A stretch of DNA of 64,000 nucleotides from Bacillus cytotoxicus (lineage in GTDB: Bacteria; Bacillota; Bacilli; Bacillales; Bacillaceae_G), in contig NZ_JAMBOP010000016.1 in assembly GCF_023715645.1 (NCBI RefSeq), positions 1 through 64,000 of the forward strand. Direction: 5' to 3'. Both the position numbers and the translations under genes were made by a program. Of the stretch, positions 16,933 to 27,224 are shown one piece after another; position 1 is the stretch's first letter, and every line of letters begins with the position of its first letter. A model generated the notes under the pieces. It was not told the origin of the DNA. It saw only the letters and a program-made list of their open reading frames with translations, and did no database searches.

Positions 16933-17799
16933 GTGCAAATCGGAAGTACTATATTATGTTTCTTTTTATATACATATGTAATTGTAGCAGCAATTTATTT
17001 TGGTGTTAGTTTTTATACATATTGTTTAGCAAAAAAAGAAAACCATACGAACACATATGAGTGGGTAAGAGAGTATTTATCACCTGTTGCAGAAATTATG
17101 AATGCATTTGCTCTATTTTTATTTGTTGGTTTAATCGCTTTTTCAACGAGTTTAGTTGGAAATAAAATGACTTTATTTATCCTTGGGGCCATTATTTTTA
17201 TGTTGTTAGGAATTCGAATTGGTAATATGGTCTTTTGGAATAAGAAGTTGGTGGAAGGCTATACTGGCATATGTATTCCAGGGCTGCTAGCTGCAATCGT
17301 TACGAATATAGAGCATGAGTATTACCAGCTTCATTTTTGGTTAATTATTATTTTAACGATTGTATCGGTCTTATATATAAGTGCGACTTTTTTAACATAT
17401 TGCGCATATAAACGAAAAGACAGGGATGCGATATTACTCTTTCGAAAATGGGCTTTATTTTGGAGCGTTCCAACGATGATTGTTATAGGAGCAATTGCGA
17501 TTGTTATGAACGGGTTTGAGATTGTAGAGTGGAAAAAGATGCTTGAAATGTGGTGGGTGTTTATTGTTTCATTTGCTGGTTTTTTAGGAGCAACTCATTA
17601 TTTATTTCATCAGCACCACTATCAGTTTGCAATATTATTCGCTTTCATAAATTTACTATTTGCATTTTTCGGACAAGAAACATTAATGTTTGTATTTCAA
17701 ACATTCAGTTCGTTTGGAAATATATTTATTTTTGGTATGTTAGTATGCATGCTTGCTTTTTATTTACAGCAATTTTTTTATATTCAAAAACAAAAATAA
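16933..17799 (+). CDS. Polytopic membrane protein, distantly CydB-like
   Basis: A 288-residue protein with about eight membrane segments. The regular pairing of helices and phrases such as YISATFLTYCAYKRKD and ALFWSVPTMIVIGAIAIV recall cytochrome bd oxidase subunit II (CydB), but there is no adjacent cydA and no clear family motif. GTG 16933 is chosen because TAGGGG lies just upstream; an earlier ATG at 16852 falls within the ykuV terminator. Function unknown; a respiratory accessory role is only a guess. Confidence 0.72.
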   Translation: MQIGSTILCFFLYTYVIVAAIYFGVSFYTYCLAKKENHTNTYEWVREYLSPVAEIMNAFALFLFVGLIAFSTSLVGNKMTLFILGAIIFMLLGIRIGNMVFWNKKLVEGYTGICIPGLLAAIVTNIEHEYYQLHFWLIIILTIVSVLYISATFLTYCAYKRKDRDAILLFRKWALFWSVPTMIVIGAIAIVMNGFEIVEWKKMLEMWWVFIVSFAGFLGATHYLFHQHHYQFAILFAFINLLFAFFGQETLMFVFQTFSSFGNIFIFGMLVCMLAFYLQQFFYIQKQK

Positions 17800-17874
17800 A
17801 AGTGGACAGCCAATCATTACAGCATTTGTTCCGTAAAAACTGCTACTTTAAGAATGTAGCAAATCTAGAATGGG

Positions 17875-17940
17875 AAATTTGTGGTTAAACTTCCATAATT
17901 AGTAATGAAAAGACAATGATGGAAGTTTCACTTTATAAAA
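17875..17940 (-). repeat. Repeat B, probable reverse copy
   Basis: Read on the minus strand it begins TATAAAGTGAAACTTCCATC, the same opening as the copies at 48306, 55967 and 61214. AACTTCCAT and ATGGAAGTT form a hairpin around it. It fills part of the 290-bp gap before ktrC. Confidence 0.5.
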
Positions 17941-18089
17941 TATGCTACAATGATAGTTGATTATGATGTATAAGGTGCAAAGCCTTCACATCAAGTTTTT
18001 GAAGAATTAAAGAAGATAGGTAGAGGATAAAGAAGTTTCACTGATAAAGGTTTCACTTGAAACGAATTGATATTACTGGAGGAGTTTGT

Positions 18090-18758
18090 GTGGGCACGAA
18101 AGAAAAAGAATTTGCTGTTATTGGTCTTGGCCGATTTGGTGGTAGTATTTGCCGTGAATTAGCGCAATTAGGAATGGAAGTTATGGCGATTGATATGGAT
18201 GAAGACCGTGTAAATGAGTTTGCAAATATTGCGTCTCATGCTGTAATTGCGGATTCTACAGATGAGATGGTATTAAAAAGTCTTGGAATTCGAAACTTTG
18301 ATCATGTAGTTATTGCAATTGGGGATAATATTCAATCAAGTATTTTAACAACCCTTATATTGAAAGAACTAGGTGTGAAAAATATTACTGTAAAAGCACA
18401 AAATGATTATCATGAAAAAATTCTTCGGAAAGTTGGAGCAGATCAAATTGTTCACCCTGAGCGTGATATGGGAAAAAGAATCGCTAATAATATTGCTTCA
18501 AGTAGCGTTTTGGACTATTTAGAGCTTTCAGATGAACATAGTATTGTTGAGATTATTGCGAATGAAAAGATTGATGGTCATTCATTGATTGAATTAGATA
18601 TTCGTGCAAAGTTTGGATTGAACATTGTAGCAATTAAGCGTGGGAAGGAAGTTCTCATTTCACCGCGTGCGACAGAAAATATTCAAAAGGGAGACATTTT
18701 AATTGTAATTGGTCACGATAATGATGTAGACCGCTTCGAAATGTTTTTAACGAAATAA
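18090..18758 (+). CDS. ktrC: KtrC potassium channel gating subunit
   Basis: Cytoplasmic RCK-N/RCK-C protein of 222 residues that gates the KtrD potassium transporter. The Rossmann motif AVIGLGRFGGS (about 9-19) binds nucleotide; the RCK-C domain (about 140-222) is the c-di-AMP site in KtrA/KtrC relatives. GTG 18090 follows TGGAGGAG; a longer reading from 18057 has no ribosome site. Length and position beside rnjA match B. subtilis ykqB. The gene is convergent with rnjA. Confidence 0.92.
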   Translation: MGTKEKEFAVIGLGRFGGSICRELAQLGMEVMAIDMDEDRVNEFANIASHAVIADSTDEMVLKSLGIRNFDHVVIAIGDNIQSSILTTLILKELGVKNITVKAQNDYHEKILRKVGADQIVHPERDMGKRIANNIASSSVLDYLELSDEHSIVEIIANEKIDGHSLIELDIRAKFGLNIVAIKRGKEVLISPRATENIQKGDILIVIGHDNDVDRFEMFLTK

Positions 18759-18759
18759 C

Positions 18760-18798
18760 AAAAAGGACAATGCCAGTATACTGACATTGTCCTTTTTA
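18760..18798. terminator. Shared bidirectional terminator between ktrC and rnjA
   Basis: AAAAGGACAATG and CATTGTCCTTTT pair perfectly with A and T runs on both sides, so it can end transcription from both convergent genes. Confidence 0.9.
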
Positions 18799-18799
18799 G

Positions 18800-20467
18800 T
18801 TAAATCTCCATAATGATTGGTAAAATCATTGGTCGACGTTTCGTTTTTTCATATAAGAATGGAGCCAATGTATCTGTAATTTCATTTTTGATTTCAGACC
18901 ACTGTGTCGTTTTGCGCTCCATTACTTTTTCTAAATGAGTTGTAATTAATGTTTGAGCGTCGTTAATTAAATCGCTGCTTTCACGCATATAAACGAATCC
19001 ACGAGAAATGATATCTGGTCCAGCTGCTACTTTGAAATCCTTCATATCGATGCTAACAACAACGATTACAAGGCCCTCTTCTGAAAGAATACGACGATCG
19101 CGAAGTACGATGTTACCAATATCGCCGATGCCATTTCCATCGATATAGACAGAACCAGACGGAATTTTTCCTGCGATTGCTGCTTCATCTTCGCGAAGTG
19201 CAAGTACATCACCATTATCAATTATGAAGCAATTTTCTTCTGGAATGCCACAATCAGTTGCTAATTTTGCATGCATACGTTGCATACGGTATTCACCATG
19301 AATTGGCATGAAATATTTTGGTTTAATGAGACGTAACATTAGCTTCTGTTCTTCTTGTCCACCATGTCCACTCGTATGAATATCAGTCAATGGTCCGTGA
19401 ATGACTTCAGCACCTGCACGATATAACATGTTAATGGTCCGGCTTACACTTACCGTGTTTCCAGGGATTGGAGAAGAAGAGAATACAACCGTGTCGCCAG
19501 GGATAATTTGAATTTGACGGTGCGTACCGTTAGCGATGCGAGATAATGCAGCCATCGGTTCCCCTTGACTTCCTGTACATAAAATCACAATTTGATTTGC
19601 TGGTATGCGATTTAGCTGTGCAGGTTCAATAATTGTATCTTTCGGACAGCGAATATAGCCAAGATTTTGTCCGATTTCCATTGCAGCTTCCATACTTCGA
19701 CCAAAAACAGCAATTTTTCGATTGTTTGCTACTGCCGCTTCTACAACTTGTTGCAGCCTGTGAATATTAGAAGCAAATGTTGCAAATATAATGCGGCCTT
19801 CTACTTTACGGAAAATATCTTGAATGCTGTCACCTACGCGGCGCTCAGACATTGTAAAGTGAGGGACTTCACTATTTGTGCTATCAGATAGTAAGCAAAG
19901 GACCCCTTCTTTTCCGATTTCAGCCATCTTCGTTAAGTTTGCTGGCTCACCAACTGGTGTGAAATCAAACTTGAAATCTCCTGTATGCACAACTTGTCCT
20001 TGCGGTGTCTTCACAACGATACCGTATGAATCAGGAATACTATGTGTTGTGCGGAAGAAGGAGACGGATGTTTTTTTGAACTTAATTACGTCGTCTTCTT
20101 TAATTTCGTGCAACTGTGCTTTTCGCAGTAATCCGTGCTCTTCTAACTTGTTTTTAATCAGTCCGAGCGCTAGTTTTCCGCCGTAAATTGGAATATTTAC
20201 TTGGCGTAATAAATAAGGAATCCCGCCGATATGATCTTCGTGACCATGTGTAATAATGAGTCCTTTAATTTTTTCTTCATTACGTACGAGATACGTGTAG
20301 TCAGGGATGACATAATCAATCCCAAGAAGTTCGTCTTCTGGAAATTTAATTCCAGCGTCAATAATAATAATTTCATCTTGAAATTGAACAGCATATGTAT
20401 TTTTGCCGATTTCTCCAAGTCCGCCAAGTGCGAAAACAGCAGTTTGGTCATTTTTTAAGAACTTCAT
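18800..20467 (-). CDS. rnjA: Ribonuclease J1
   Basis: Metallo-beta-lactamase/beta-CASP ribonuclease with 5'-3' exonuclease and endonuclease activity, central to mRNA decay and rRNA maturation. The 555-residue length is standard. Motifs: [10 protein letters not shown] (metal-binding, about 73-82), HTGDFKFD (about 161-168), LSDSTN, and HTSGHGG (about 364-370) in beta-CASP, followed by a C-terminal domain. It follows rpoY by 3 bp, with its ribosome site (GGAGA) at the end of rpoY, giving an rpoY-rnjA operon as in B. subtilis. Confidence 0.97.
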   Translation of the reverse strand: MKFLKNDQTAVFALGGLGEIGKNTYAVQFQDEIIIIDAGIKFPEDELLGIDYVIPDYTYLVRNEEKIKGLIITHGHEDHIGGIPYLLRQVNIPIYGGKLALGLIKNKLEEHGLLRKAQLHEIKEDDVIKFKKTSVSFFRTTHSIPDSYGIVVKTPQGQVVHTGDFKFDFTPVGEPANLTKMAEIGKEGVLCLLSDSTNSEVPHFTMSERRVGDSIQDIFRKVEGRIIFATFASNIHRLQQVVEAAVANNRKIAVFGRSMEAAMEIGQNLGYIRCPKDTIIEPAQLNRIPANQIVILCTGSQGEPMAALSRIANGTHRQIQIIPGDTVVFSSSPIPGNTVSVSRTINMLYRAGAEVIHGPLTDIHTSGHGGQEEQKLMLRLIKPKYFMPIHGEYRMQRMHAKLATDCGIPEENCFIIDNGDVLALREDEAAIAGKIPSGSVYIDGNGIGDIGNIVLRDRRILSEEGLVIVVVSIDMKDFKVAAGPDIISRGFVYMRESSDLINDAQTLITTHLEKVMERKTTQWSEIKNEITDTLAPFLYEKTKRRPMILPIIMEI

Positions 20468-20470
20468 AAA

Positions 20471-20683
20471 TTAAACGTTCTCCGCTAATTTGAAATCTGC
20501 ATATTGCTTTTCATATTCAAGATGAGCACCAGTAACAGACTGGATAAACTCAATATTATATGCGAACTTGTGTAATTTTGTGCGAACTTCTCTTTCGGAC
20601 TCAGCTTCTAGATATAGCACCTTAGTATTTTCACGTACAGGTACTTCTAGCGTTTTTTCTTGATAAAATACTTTAAAAATCAT
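20471..20683 (-). CDS. rpoY: RNA polymerase epsilon subunit
   Basis: A 70-residue small RNA polymerase subunit found in Firmicutes (YkzG, DUF1447). It begins [19 protein letters not shown] and is preceded by AAGGAGAG. It is located directly upstream of rnjA, the conserved pairing. In B. subtilis it binds near the beta' subunit and resembles phage Gp2. Confidence 0.93.
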   Translation of the reverse strand: MIFKVFYQEKTLEVPVRENTKVLYLEAESEREVRTKLHKFAYNIEFIQSVTGAHLEYEKQYADFKLAENV

Positions 20684-20782
20684 TAAAACAATCTCTCCTT
20701 GTCTATGTTTTAGGCTATCTTTTACCTATTATAAAGCAAACGGTTATGATTTTCATGTTTTTTCGAATAAGAGTGAAGAAAA

Positions 20783-20800
20783 AAGCCCGAAATGGGCATG
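20783..20800 (-). terminator. Minus-strand terminator after the 23-codon frame
   Basis: On the minus strand GCCC-ATTTC-GGGC is followed by TTTTTT. The stem is short, but the T run is clear. Confidence 0.5.
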
Positions 20801-20802
20801 AT

Positions 20803-20874
20803 TTAAGCAATTGTTTTTTTACGAAGTAAATCGTTCCAATATACTTTTAATTTTTTCTTCAGTTTCTTTAGCAC
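20803..20874 (-). CDS. Candidate 23-residue basic peptide
   Basis: Starts with GTG 20874, preceded by AAGGAAGGGACAACT, a good ribosome site. It encodes a lysine-rich amphipathic peptide (MLKKLKKKLKVYWNDLLRKK) and ends just before a terminator. A ribosome site, a short frame and a terminator together suggest a real small gene, but it is too short to judge from composition. A 24-codon frame in another phase overlaps it. Confidence 0.4.
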   Translation of the reverse strand: MLKKLKKKLKVYWNDLLRKKTIA

Positions 20875-21148
20875 AGTTGTCCCTTCCTTTCATTGCTCAA
20901 AACATGTATATAATCTTATTAAAATACGCAAGAAGAATTAAGTTTCAAAAATGAACTACTTACTAAGAAAATATTTCGTTCAACTTGTAGTATGAGATAG
21001 AATAGAAAAGAAAATGCATATAATGAACCGTAGTATCGTTTTTATTTTAGTATATGCATAGGTAGGCAGAAAGTTTAGATAATAAGCACGTTATTCATCA
21101 ATATGTTATACTTTTTTAGTATTTGACGAAAAAAAATTATAGTATATA
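20875..21148. other. AT-rich gap with nothing recognised
   Basis: Between the small-peptide candidate and repeat A copies. There is no gene, strong hairpin or repeat. It should contain the divergent promoters for rpoY-rnjA and the small peptide, but no convincing -35/-10 pair was chosen. Confidence 0.5.
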
Positions 21149-21230
21149 AATCCAATTTGACTTTTCAACATAAAAGTCATCGCCATGCCAAACGGAAAGG
21201 TTTTTTATGTTAGTTTTTCAACTTGGATAT
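21149..21230 (-). repeat. Repeat A, copy 6a (truncated)
   Basis: Has the left end TATATAAATCCAATTTGAC and the right end TTTTTCAACTTGGATATATA with most of the core deleted, showing the inverted-repeat ends of the family close together. The full copy 6b follows. Confidence 0.75.
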
Positions 21231-21234
21231 ATAC

Positions 21235-21432
21235 AGAAATCCATTTCGATTTTTTGACGTATAAACCATTTCTATGTAGCAATACAACATGATTTGCACT
21301 TGCTTATTCCCTTTGTTTTAAACATCGCATGTGGCAGAAAAGGCCCTGACCGCTTCTACGCATGGCCAGACGCTCACGCCCACATAAAAAGAAAAGGTTT
21401 TTTATGTCAGTTTATTAACTTGGATACATCTA
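21235..21432 (-). repeat. Repeat A, copy 6b
   Basis: Full reverse-oriented copy: left end AAATCCATTTCGATTTTTTG, core CATCGCATGTGGCAGAAAAG and TGACCGCTTCTACGCATGGC, right end TTATTAACTTGGATACATC. It lies immediately upstream of ykrA. Confidence 0.85.
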
Positions 21433-21471
21433 AGCTACATTTGAATTGTTAAAGTAGAAAGGGTTATGGTA

Positions 21472-22245
21472 ATGAATAATAAAATTGTTTTTTTTGATAT
21501 TGATGGAACATTGCTAGATCACAACAAAGAAATACCAAAATCCACAAAAGAAGCTGTACGCCGTTTGCAAGAAAAAGGTATACATGTGGCAATAGCAACA
21601 GGACGTGCCCCGTTTATGTTTGAAGATATTCGTAAAGAGCTAAACATTCATAACTATGTAAGTTTCAATGGACAGTATGTGGTGTTTGAAGATGAGGTTA
21701 TATATAAAAATCCTCTACACCTTGATGCATTACATGATTTTACGAAATTTTCAGAGCAAGAAGGCTATCCGCTTGTGTACTTGAATCATAAAGAAATGAA
21801 AGCAACCGTGACATCGCACCATTATGTAAAAGAAAGCTTTGCTAGCCTTCGTATGGTTCATCCTGCGTTTGAACCTAGTTTTTTTGAGGAACGTGACATT
21901 TACCAAACGCTTGTATTTTGCAGAGCAGGAGAAGAAGAAAAGTTTATTAACGACTATGAAAAGTTTCATTTTATTCGCTGGCATGATTACTCAATGGACA
22001 TTATTCCAATGGGAGGATCGAAAGCGAAAGGGATTGAAAAATTTATTGAAAAGCTTGGATTCATGCCAGAACAAGTGTATGCATTTGGAGACGGGCTAAA
22101 TGATTTAGAAATGATTGAAACTGTAGGTACAGGAATTGCTATGGGAAATGGTCATGAAGATTTGAAAAAGCTTGCAAATTATGTAACGAAAGATGTTGCA
22201 GAAGATGGTATCCTTCATGGATTGCAGTGGGCAGGGTTGTTATAA
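21472..22245 (+). CDS. ykrA: Cof-type HAD hydrolase (YkrA)
   Basis: HAD-superfamily phosphatase of 257 residues, class IIB cap. Motif I is FFDIDGTLLD (7-16), motif II ATGRAP (about 42-47), and motif IV GDGLNDLEMIE (about 202-212). The substrate is probably a sugar phosphate or FMN-type small molecule; it is not known. ATG 21472 was preferred over ATG 21466 because AAAGGG then lies at 8-nt spacing and the length equals B. subtilis YkrA. Confidence 0.9.
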   Translation: MNNKIVFFDIDGTLLDHNKEIPKSTKEAVRRLQEKGIHVAIATGRAPFMFEDIRKELNIHNYVSFNGQYVVFEDEVIYKNPLHLDALHDFTKFSEQEGYPLVYLNHKEMKATVTSHHYVKESFASLRMVHPAFEPSFFEERDIYQTLVFCRAGEEEKFINDYEKFHFIRWHDYSMDIIPMGGSKAKGIEKFIEKLGFMPEQVYAFGDGLNDLEMIETVGTGIAMGNGHEDLKKLANYVTKDVAEDGILHGLQWAGLL

Positions 22246-22271
22246 AGTATAAATATGAGAACCATTTCAAT

Positions 22272-22318
22272 AAAAAGAATCAGTTTTCGCCAACTTTAGT
22301 GAAAACTGACTCTTTTTA
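22272..22318. terminator. Bidirectional terminator between ykrA and def
   Basis: AAAAAGAATCAGTTTTC and GAAAACTGACTCTTTTT pair over about 17 bp between two convergent genes. Confidence 0.9.
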
Positions 22319-22350
22319 TTATGTTATTTGTAAGTCGTAGAAAATTCGTT

Positions 22351-22905
22351 TTATCTTTCGAAAGGTGCTGCGTTTTCTGGAGTCATAAATGGATTATCTT
22401 TGTTTATGTGGTCATAAAACATAACGCCATTTAAGTGATCAATTTCATGCTGGAATACAATTGCTGGTAATCCTTTTAAGCGTAGTTTGACTTCTTCGCC
22501 ATCTACTGTCGTTCCTTTGACAGTAATGCGAGTGTAACGAGGTACATAGCCCGGTACTTCACGGTCCACTGACAAACATCCTTCGCCCCCTTGCAAGTAT
22601 GTACGTTCAACAGAGTGGCTAATAATTTTTGGGTTAAATAAAGCGTAGCTATATAATGTACCATCTCGATCTGTGACATGGACAGCAATCATTCTTTTAG
22701 AAACGCCGATTTGCGGTGCGGCTAAACCAATTCCAGGGCGTAAATTGTATTTTTCAGCCATTTCATGGTTTTGACTATTAATCACAAATTCGATCATCTT
22801 TCGTAATATATGAACATCTTCTTCGTTTGCAGGTAGAGCTACTTCTTCAGCCACTTCCTGTAAAATGGGATTTCCTTCACGAATTACATCGTCCATTGTA
22901 AGCAT
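22351..22905 (-). CDS. def: Peptide deformylase
   Basis: Removes the N-formyl group from new proteins. The 184-residue protein shows all three motifs: [10 protein letters not shown] (about 59-68), EGCLSV (about 109-114, metal Cys) and QHEIDHLNG (about 152-160, metal His and catalytic Glu). The longer Gram-positive (type 2) insertions are present. It starts at ATG 22905 after AGGAGAG. Orthologue of B. subtilis ykrB (defB). Confidence 0.95.
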   Translation of the reverse strand: MLTMDDVIREGNPILQEVAEEVALPANEEDVHILRKMIEFVINSQNHEMAEKYNLRPGIGLAAPQIGVSKRMIAVHVTDRDGTLYSYALFNPKIISHSVERTYLQGGEGCLSVDREVPGYVPRYTRITVKGTTVDGEEVKLRLKGLPAIVFQHEIDHLNGVMFYDHINKDNPFMTPENAAPFER

Positions 22906-23012
22906 ATATAATCTCTCCTTTTATCTTTAGTCTACCAAAGGTTATGAAAAAAGTCATGACAAAGAACAAGACGAATAAACGCCTTGTTCCTTTATAATTG
23001 TTTCATTTTGCA

Positions 23013-23177
23013 TTAACAGATGCAAGCAGCACCGACGATAATTAAAAGAATAAACAATACAACGATTAAAGCAAATCCGTTTCCAAAACCGCCACCGCCA
23101 CCGCCGCAACCACCATAGCCATACGAAGGATATGAGCAAGTTGAGGGTGAGGGATAACAAAAAGTGTATCCGTACAT
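23013..23177 (-). CDS. YjcZ-family small sporulation protein
   Basis: A 54-residue peptide: Tyr/Ser/Cys-rich head ([20 protein letters not shown]), poly-glycine hinge (about 22-34) and a hydrophobic tail [18 protein letters not shown], the hallmark of YjcZ/CotT-like small sporulation proteins. AAAGGAGG lies 7 nt before ATG 23177. Upstream, CATACATT at about 23219-23226 (minus strand) fits the sigma-E/sigma-K -10 pattern CATANNNT, suggesting mother-cell expression. It probably associates with forespore membranes or the coat. Confidence 0.85.
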   Translation of the reverse strand: MYGYTFCYPSPSTCSYPSYGYGGCGGGGGGFGNGFALIVVLFILLIIVGAACIC

Positions 23178-23308
23178 GGTGTGACCTCCTTTACTGTTTC
23201 CGCGAATGCTGCGGTTAGTATAATGTATGGAAGAGAGAAGAGAAATGTATAGTTATTCGCCTAAAAAGAAGGGAGATGCTGTATATTTTTATTATATCTG
23301 GTGAGAAG

Positions 23309-23350
23309 ACCCCGCCTCAACGCGTGAAACGGTAGGTGGGGGTAGTTCAA
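23309..23350 (+). repeat. Solitary IS200/IS605-type end hairpin
   Basis: ACCCCGCCT (23309-23317) pairs with AGGTGGGGGT (23334-23343) and is followed by AGTTCAA. The layout is the same as the remnant at 296-346 (GAAG before the stem, GTAGTTCA after). No transposase is nearby, so it is either a decayed element or a palindrome-associated non-autonomous one. Confidence 0.5.
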
Positions 23351-23387
23351 TAGGGGAGGACAGAAGATAAAAGTGACATAAAGCGTT

Positions 23388-23401
23388 TACATAATATTCT
23401 A
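23388..23401 (+). promoter_or_regulatory. cre-like site 1 upstream of pdhA
   Basis: ATAAAGCGTTTACA near 23386-23399 matches the catabolite-responsive element consensus TGWNANCGNTNWCA except for the first two bases. It lies about 350 bp before pdhA. Inference only. Confidence 0.3.
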
Positions 23402-23698
23402 TGAGAAAAATATGTACGAAAAGGGAATAATATAACAGGAGGCTTTTGGTCACTAATACAGATTGTTTTTTGAAAAATTGTATTTGTTGAACAAACCTCT
23501 CTAACCTTCGGAAAAAATCGAAATCAAAGTGATTGACATGACGATTAGAATAGTTGTAAACTTAAAAACGTGGTCAATGTTGTATTAATTAGTTTAAATA
23601 AAAACATTAGTACAGATTTTTAGGTGCACAAATTATTCAATAACTGACGAATAATTTGTCGGTTTTCAAACTTATGCTTTTATTTTAGCGAGATGCTA

Positions 23699-24861
<1,163 letters not shown>

Positions 24862-24864
24862 GCC

Positions 24865-25842
24865 ATGGCTCAATTGACAATGATTCAAGCAATCACTGAT
24901 GCATTACGCGTTGAAATGAAAAACGATCCTAACGTACTTGTATTTGGTGAAGACGTTGGTGTAAACGGCGGTGTATTCCGTGCTACTGAAGGATTACAAG
25001 CTGAATTTGGTGAAGACCGTGTAATGGATACTCCACTTGCAGAGTCTGGTATTGGTGGACTTGCAATCGGTTTAGCATTAGAAGGCTTCCGTCCAGTTCC
25101 TGAAATCCAATTCTTCGGTTTCGTATTTGAAGTAATTGATTCTATCTCTGGTCAAATGGCTCGTATGCGCTACCGTTCTGGCGGACGTTGGAATGCTCCA
25201 GTTACAATTCGTTCTCCATTCGGCGGCGGTGTTCATACACCAGAATTACATGCTGACAGCTTAGAAGGATTAATGACACAACAACCAGGTTTAAAAGTTG
25301 TAATTCCATCTACTCCATATGATGCGAAAGGTCTTTTAATTTCTGCAATTCGTGACAACGATCCAGTTGTATACTTAGAGCATATGAAATTATACCGTTC
25401 TTTCCGTCAAGAAGTACCAGAAGGTGAATACACAATTGAAATTGGTAAAGCTGATGTGAAACGTGAAGGTACAGATGTATCTGTTATCACATATGGTGCA
25501 ATGGTACATGCTGCATTAAAAGCTGCTGAAGAACTAGAAAAAGAAGGTATCTCTTTAGAGGTTGTAGACTTACGTACAGTTCAACCATTAGATATCGAAA
25601 CAATTATCGCTTCTGTAGAAAAAACAGGCCGCGTTGTTGTAGTTCAAGAAGCTCAAAAACAAGCTGGTATTGCAGCTAACGTTGTAGCGGAAATCAATGA
25701 CCGTGCAATCTTAAACTTAGAAGCTCCAGTTGTACGTGTTACAGCTGCTGATACAATATTCCCATTCTCTCAAGCTGAGAGCGTATGGTTACCAAACCAC
25801 AAAGATATTGTTGAAGCTGTTAACAAAGTAATGAACTTCTAA
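24865..25842 (+). CDS. pdhB: Pyruvate dehydrogenase E1 beta
   Basis: A 325-residue E1 beta subunit that forms the alpha2beta2 decarboxylase with PdhA. Conserved segments: [20 protein letters not shown] (about 25-44), the transketolase pyrimidine domain, and a C-terminal domain with [12 protein letters not shown] (about 231-242). It starts 3 bp after pdhA, with AAGGAG inside the pdhA end, so translation is probably coupled. Confidence 0.97.
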   Translation: MAQLTMIQAITDALRVEMKNDPNVLVFGEDVGVNGGVFRATEGLQAEFGEDRVMDTPLAESGIGGLAIGLALEGFRPVPEIQFFGFVFEVIDSISGQMARMRYRSGGRWNAPVTIRSPFGGGVHTPELHADSLEGLMTQQPGLKVVIPSTPYDAKGLLISAIRDNDPVVYLEHMKLYRSFRQEVPEGEYTIEIGKADVKREGTDVSVITYGAMVHAALKAAEELEKEGISLEVVDLRTVQPLDIETIIASVEKTGRVVVVQEAQKQAGIAANVVAEINDRAILNLEAPVVRVTAADTIFPFSQAESVWLPNHKDIVEAVNKVMNF

Positions 25843-25858
25843 TTTGAATTTTATGTGC

Positions 25859-25888
25859 AAAAGAAGTCAGCACATGCTGATTTCTTTT
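25859..25888 (+). terminator. Intra-operon hairpin between pdhB and pdhC
   Basis: AAAAGAAGTCAGC and GCTGATTTCTTTT form a stem with loop ACAT and T-rich tail in the 89-bp gap. It could reduce transcription into pdhC or protect the pdhAB 3' end. Confidence 0.7.
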
Positions 25889-25931
25889 GCGATTTCCAAT
25901 AATAATGATATGAATCAGGGGGCTGAAATCC

Positions 25932-27218
25932 GTGGCATTTGAATTTAAACTACCAGATATTGGTGAAGGTATCCACGAAGGTGAAATCGTAAAATGGTTT
26001 ATTAAACCAGGCGATGAAGTAAACGAAGACGATGTACTTCTTGAAGTACAAAATGATAAAGCAGTTGTAGAAATTCCTTCTCCAGTAAAAGGAAAAGCAC
26101 TTGACATTCTTGTAGAAGAAGGTACAGTAGCAATAGTAGGAGATGTTCTTGTTAAATTTGACGCTCCTGGCTATGAAAACCTTAAATTTAAAGGTGACGA
26201 TCATGACGAAGCTCCAAAAGCTGAAGAAGTAAAAGAGGAAGCTCCAGCAGCAGAGGCTACTCCAGCAGCAACTGAAGAAGTAGTTAATGAGCGCGTAATT
26301 GCTATGCCATCTGTTCGTAAATACGCACGTGAAAAAGGTGTAGACATTCGTCTAGTAGCTGGTACTGGTAGAAACGGTCGTGTTGTAAAAGCTGACATCG
26401 ACGCATTTGCAAACGGTGGACAAGTAGCAGTAGCACAAACAGAAGCTCTAGTAGCGGCAGAAGCTCCAGCAGCGAAAGAAGAAGCTCCAAAAGCACAACC
26501 AATTCCAGCTGGTGAATACCCAGAAACTCGTGAGAAAATGAGCGGTATCCGTAAAGCGATTGCAAAAGCAATGGTTAACTCTAAACATACAGCTCCTCAC
26601 GTAACATTAATGGACGAAGTAGATGTAACAGAACTTGTTGCTCACCGTAAGAAGTTCAAAGCTGTTGCAGCTGACAAAGGTATTAAATTAACTTACCTTC
26701 CATACGTTGTAAAAGCGTTAACATCTGCATTACGCGAATACCCAATGTTGAACACTTCTTTAGATGATGCATCTTCAGAAATCGTTCATAAACATTACTT
26801 CAACATCGGTATCGCAGCTGATACAGACAAAGGTCTATTGGTACCAGTTGTTAAAGATACAGATCGTAAATCTATCTTCACAATCTCTAATGAGATCAAT
26901 GAGCTTGCTGGTAAAGCACGTGACGGTCGTCTAGCTCCAGCAGAAATGAAAGGTGCTTCTTGCACAATTACAAACATTGGTTCTGCAGGTGGACAATGGT
27001 TCACTCCAGTTATTAACCACCCAGAAGTAGCAATTCTAGGTATCGGCCGTATTGCTGAGAAACCAGTTGTGAAAAACGGTGAAATCGTTGCAGCTCCAGT
27101 ATTAGCATTATCTTTAAGCTTTGATCATCGCTTAATCGACGGTGCAACAGCTCAGAAAGCATTAAACCAAATTAAACGTCTATTAAACGACCCACAATTA
27201 TTAGTAATGGAGGCGTAA
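25932..27218 (+). CDS. pdhC: Dihydrolipoamide acetyltransferase (PDH E2)
   Basis: PDH core enzyme of 428 residues. A single lipoyl domain (1-80, lipoyl Lys in [11 protein letters not shown]) is followed by an Ala/Pro/Glu-rich linker and a peripheral subunit-binding domain (about 117-155, [15 protein letters not shown]). A second Ala/Pro linker leads to the catalytic domain (about 200-428) with active-site [13 protein letters not shown] 25932 is preceded by AGGGGGC. Operon pdhABCD. Confidence 0.97.
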   Translation: MAFEFKLPDIGEGIHEGEIVKWFIKPGDEVNEDDVLLEVQNDKAVVEIPSPVKGKALDILVEEGTVAIVGDVLVKFDAPGYENLKFKGDDHDEAPKAEEVKEEAPAAEATPAATEEVVNERVIAMPSVRKYAREKGVDIRLVAGTGRNGRVVKADIDAFANGGQVAVAQTEALVAAEAPAAKEEAPKAQPIPAGEYPETREKMSGIRKAIAKAMVNSKHTAPHVTLMDEVDVTELVAHRKKFKAVAADKGIKLTYLPYVVKALTSALREYPMLNTSLDDASSEIVHKHYFNIGIAADTDKGLLVPVVKDTDRKSIFTISNEINELAGKARDGRLAPAEMKGASCTITNIGSAGGQWFTPVINHPEVAILGIGRIAEKPVVKNGEIVAAPVLALSLSFDHRLIDGATAQKALNQIKRLLNDPQLLVMEA

Positions 27219-27224
27219 TAAACA

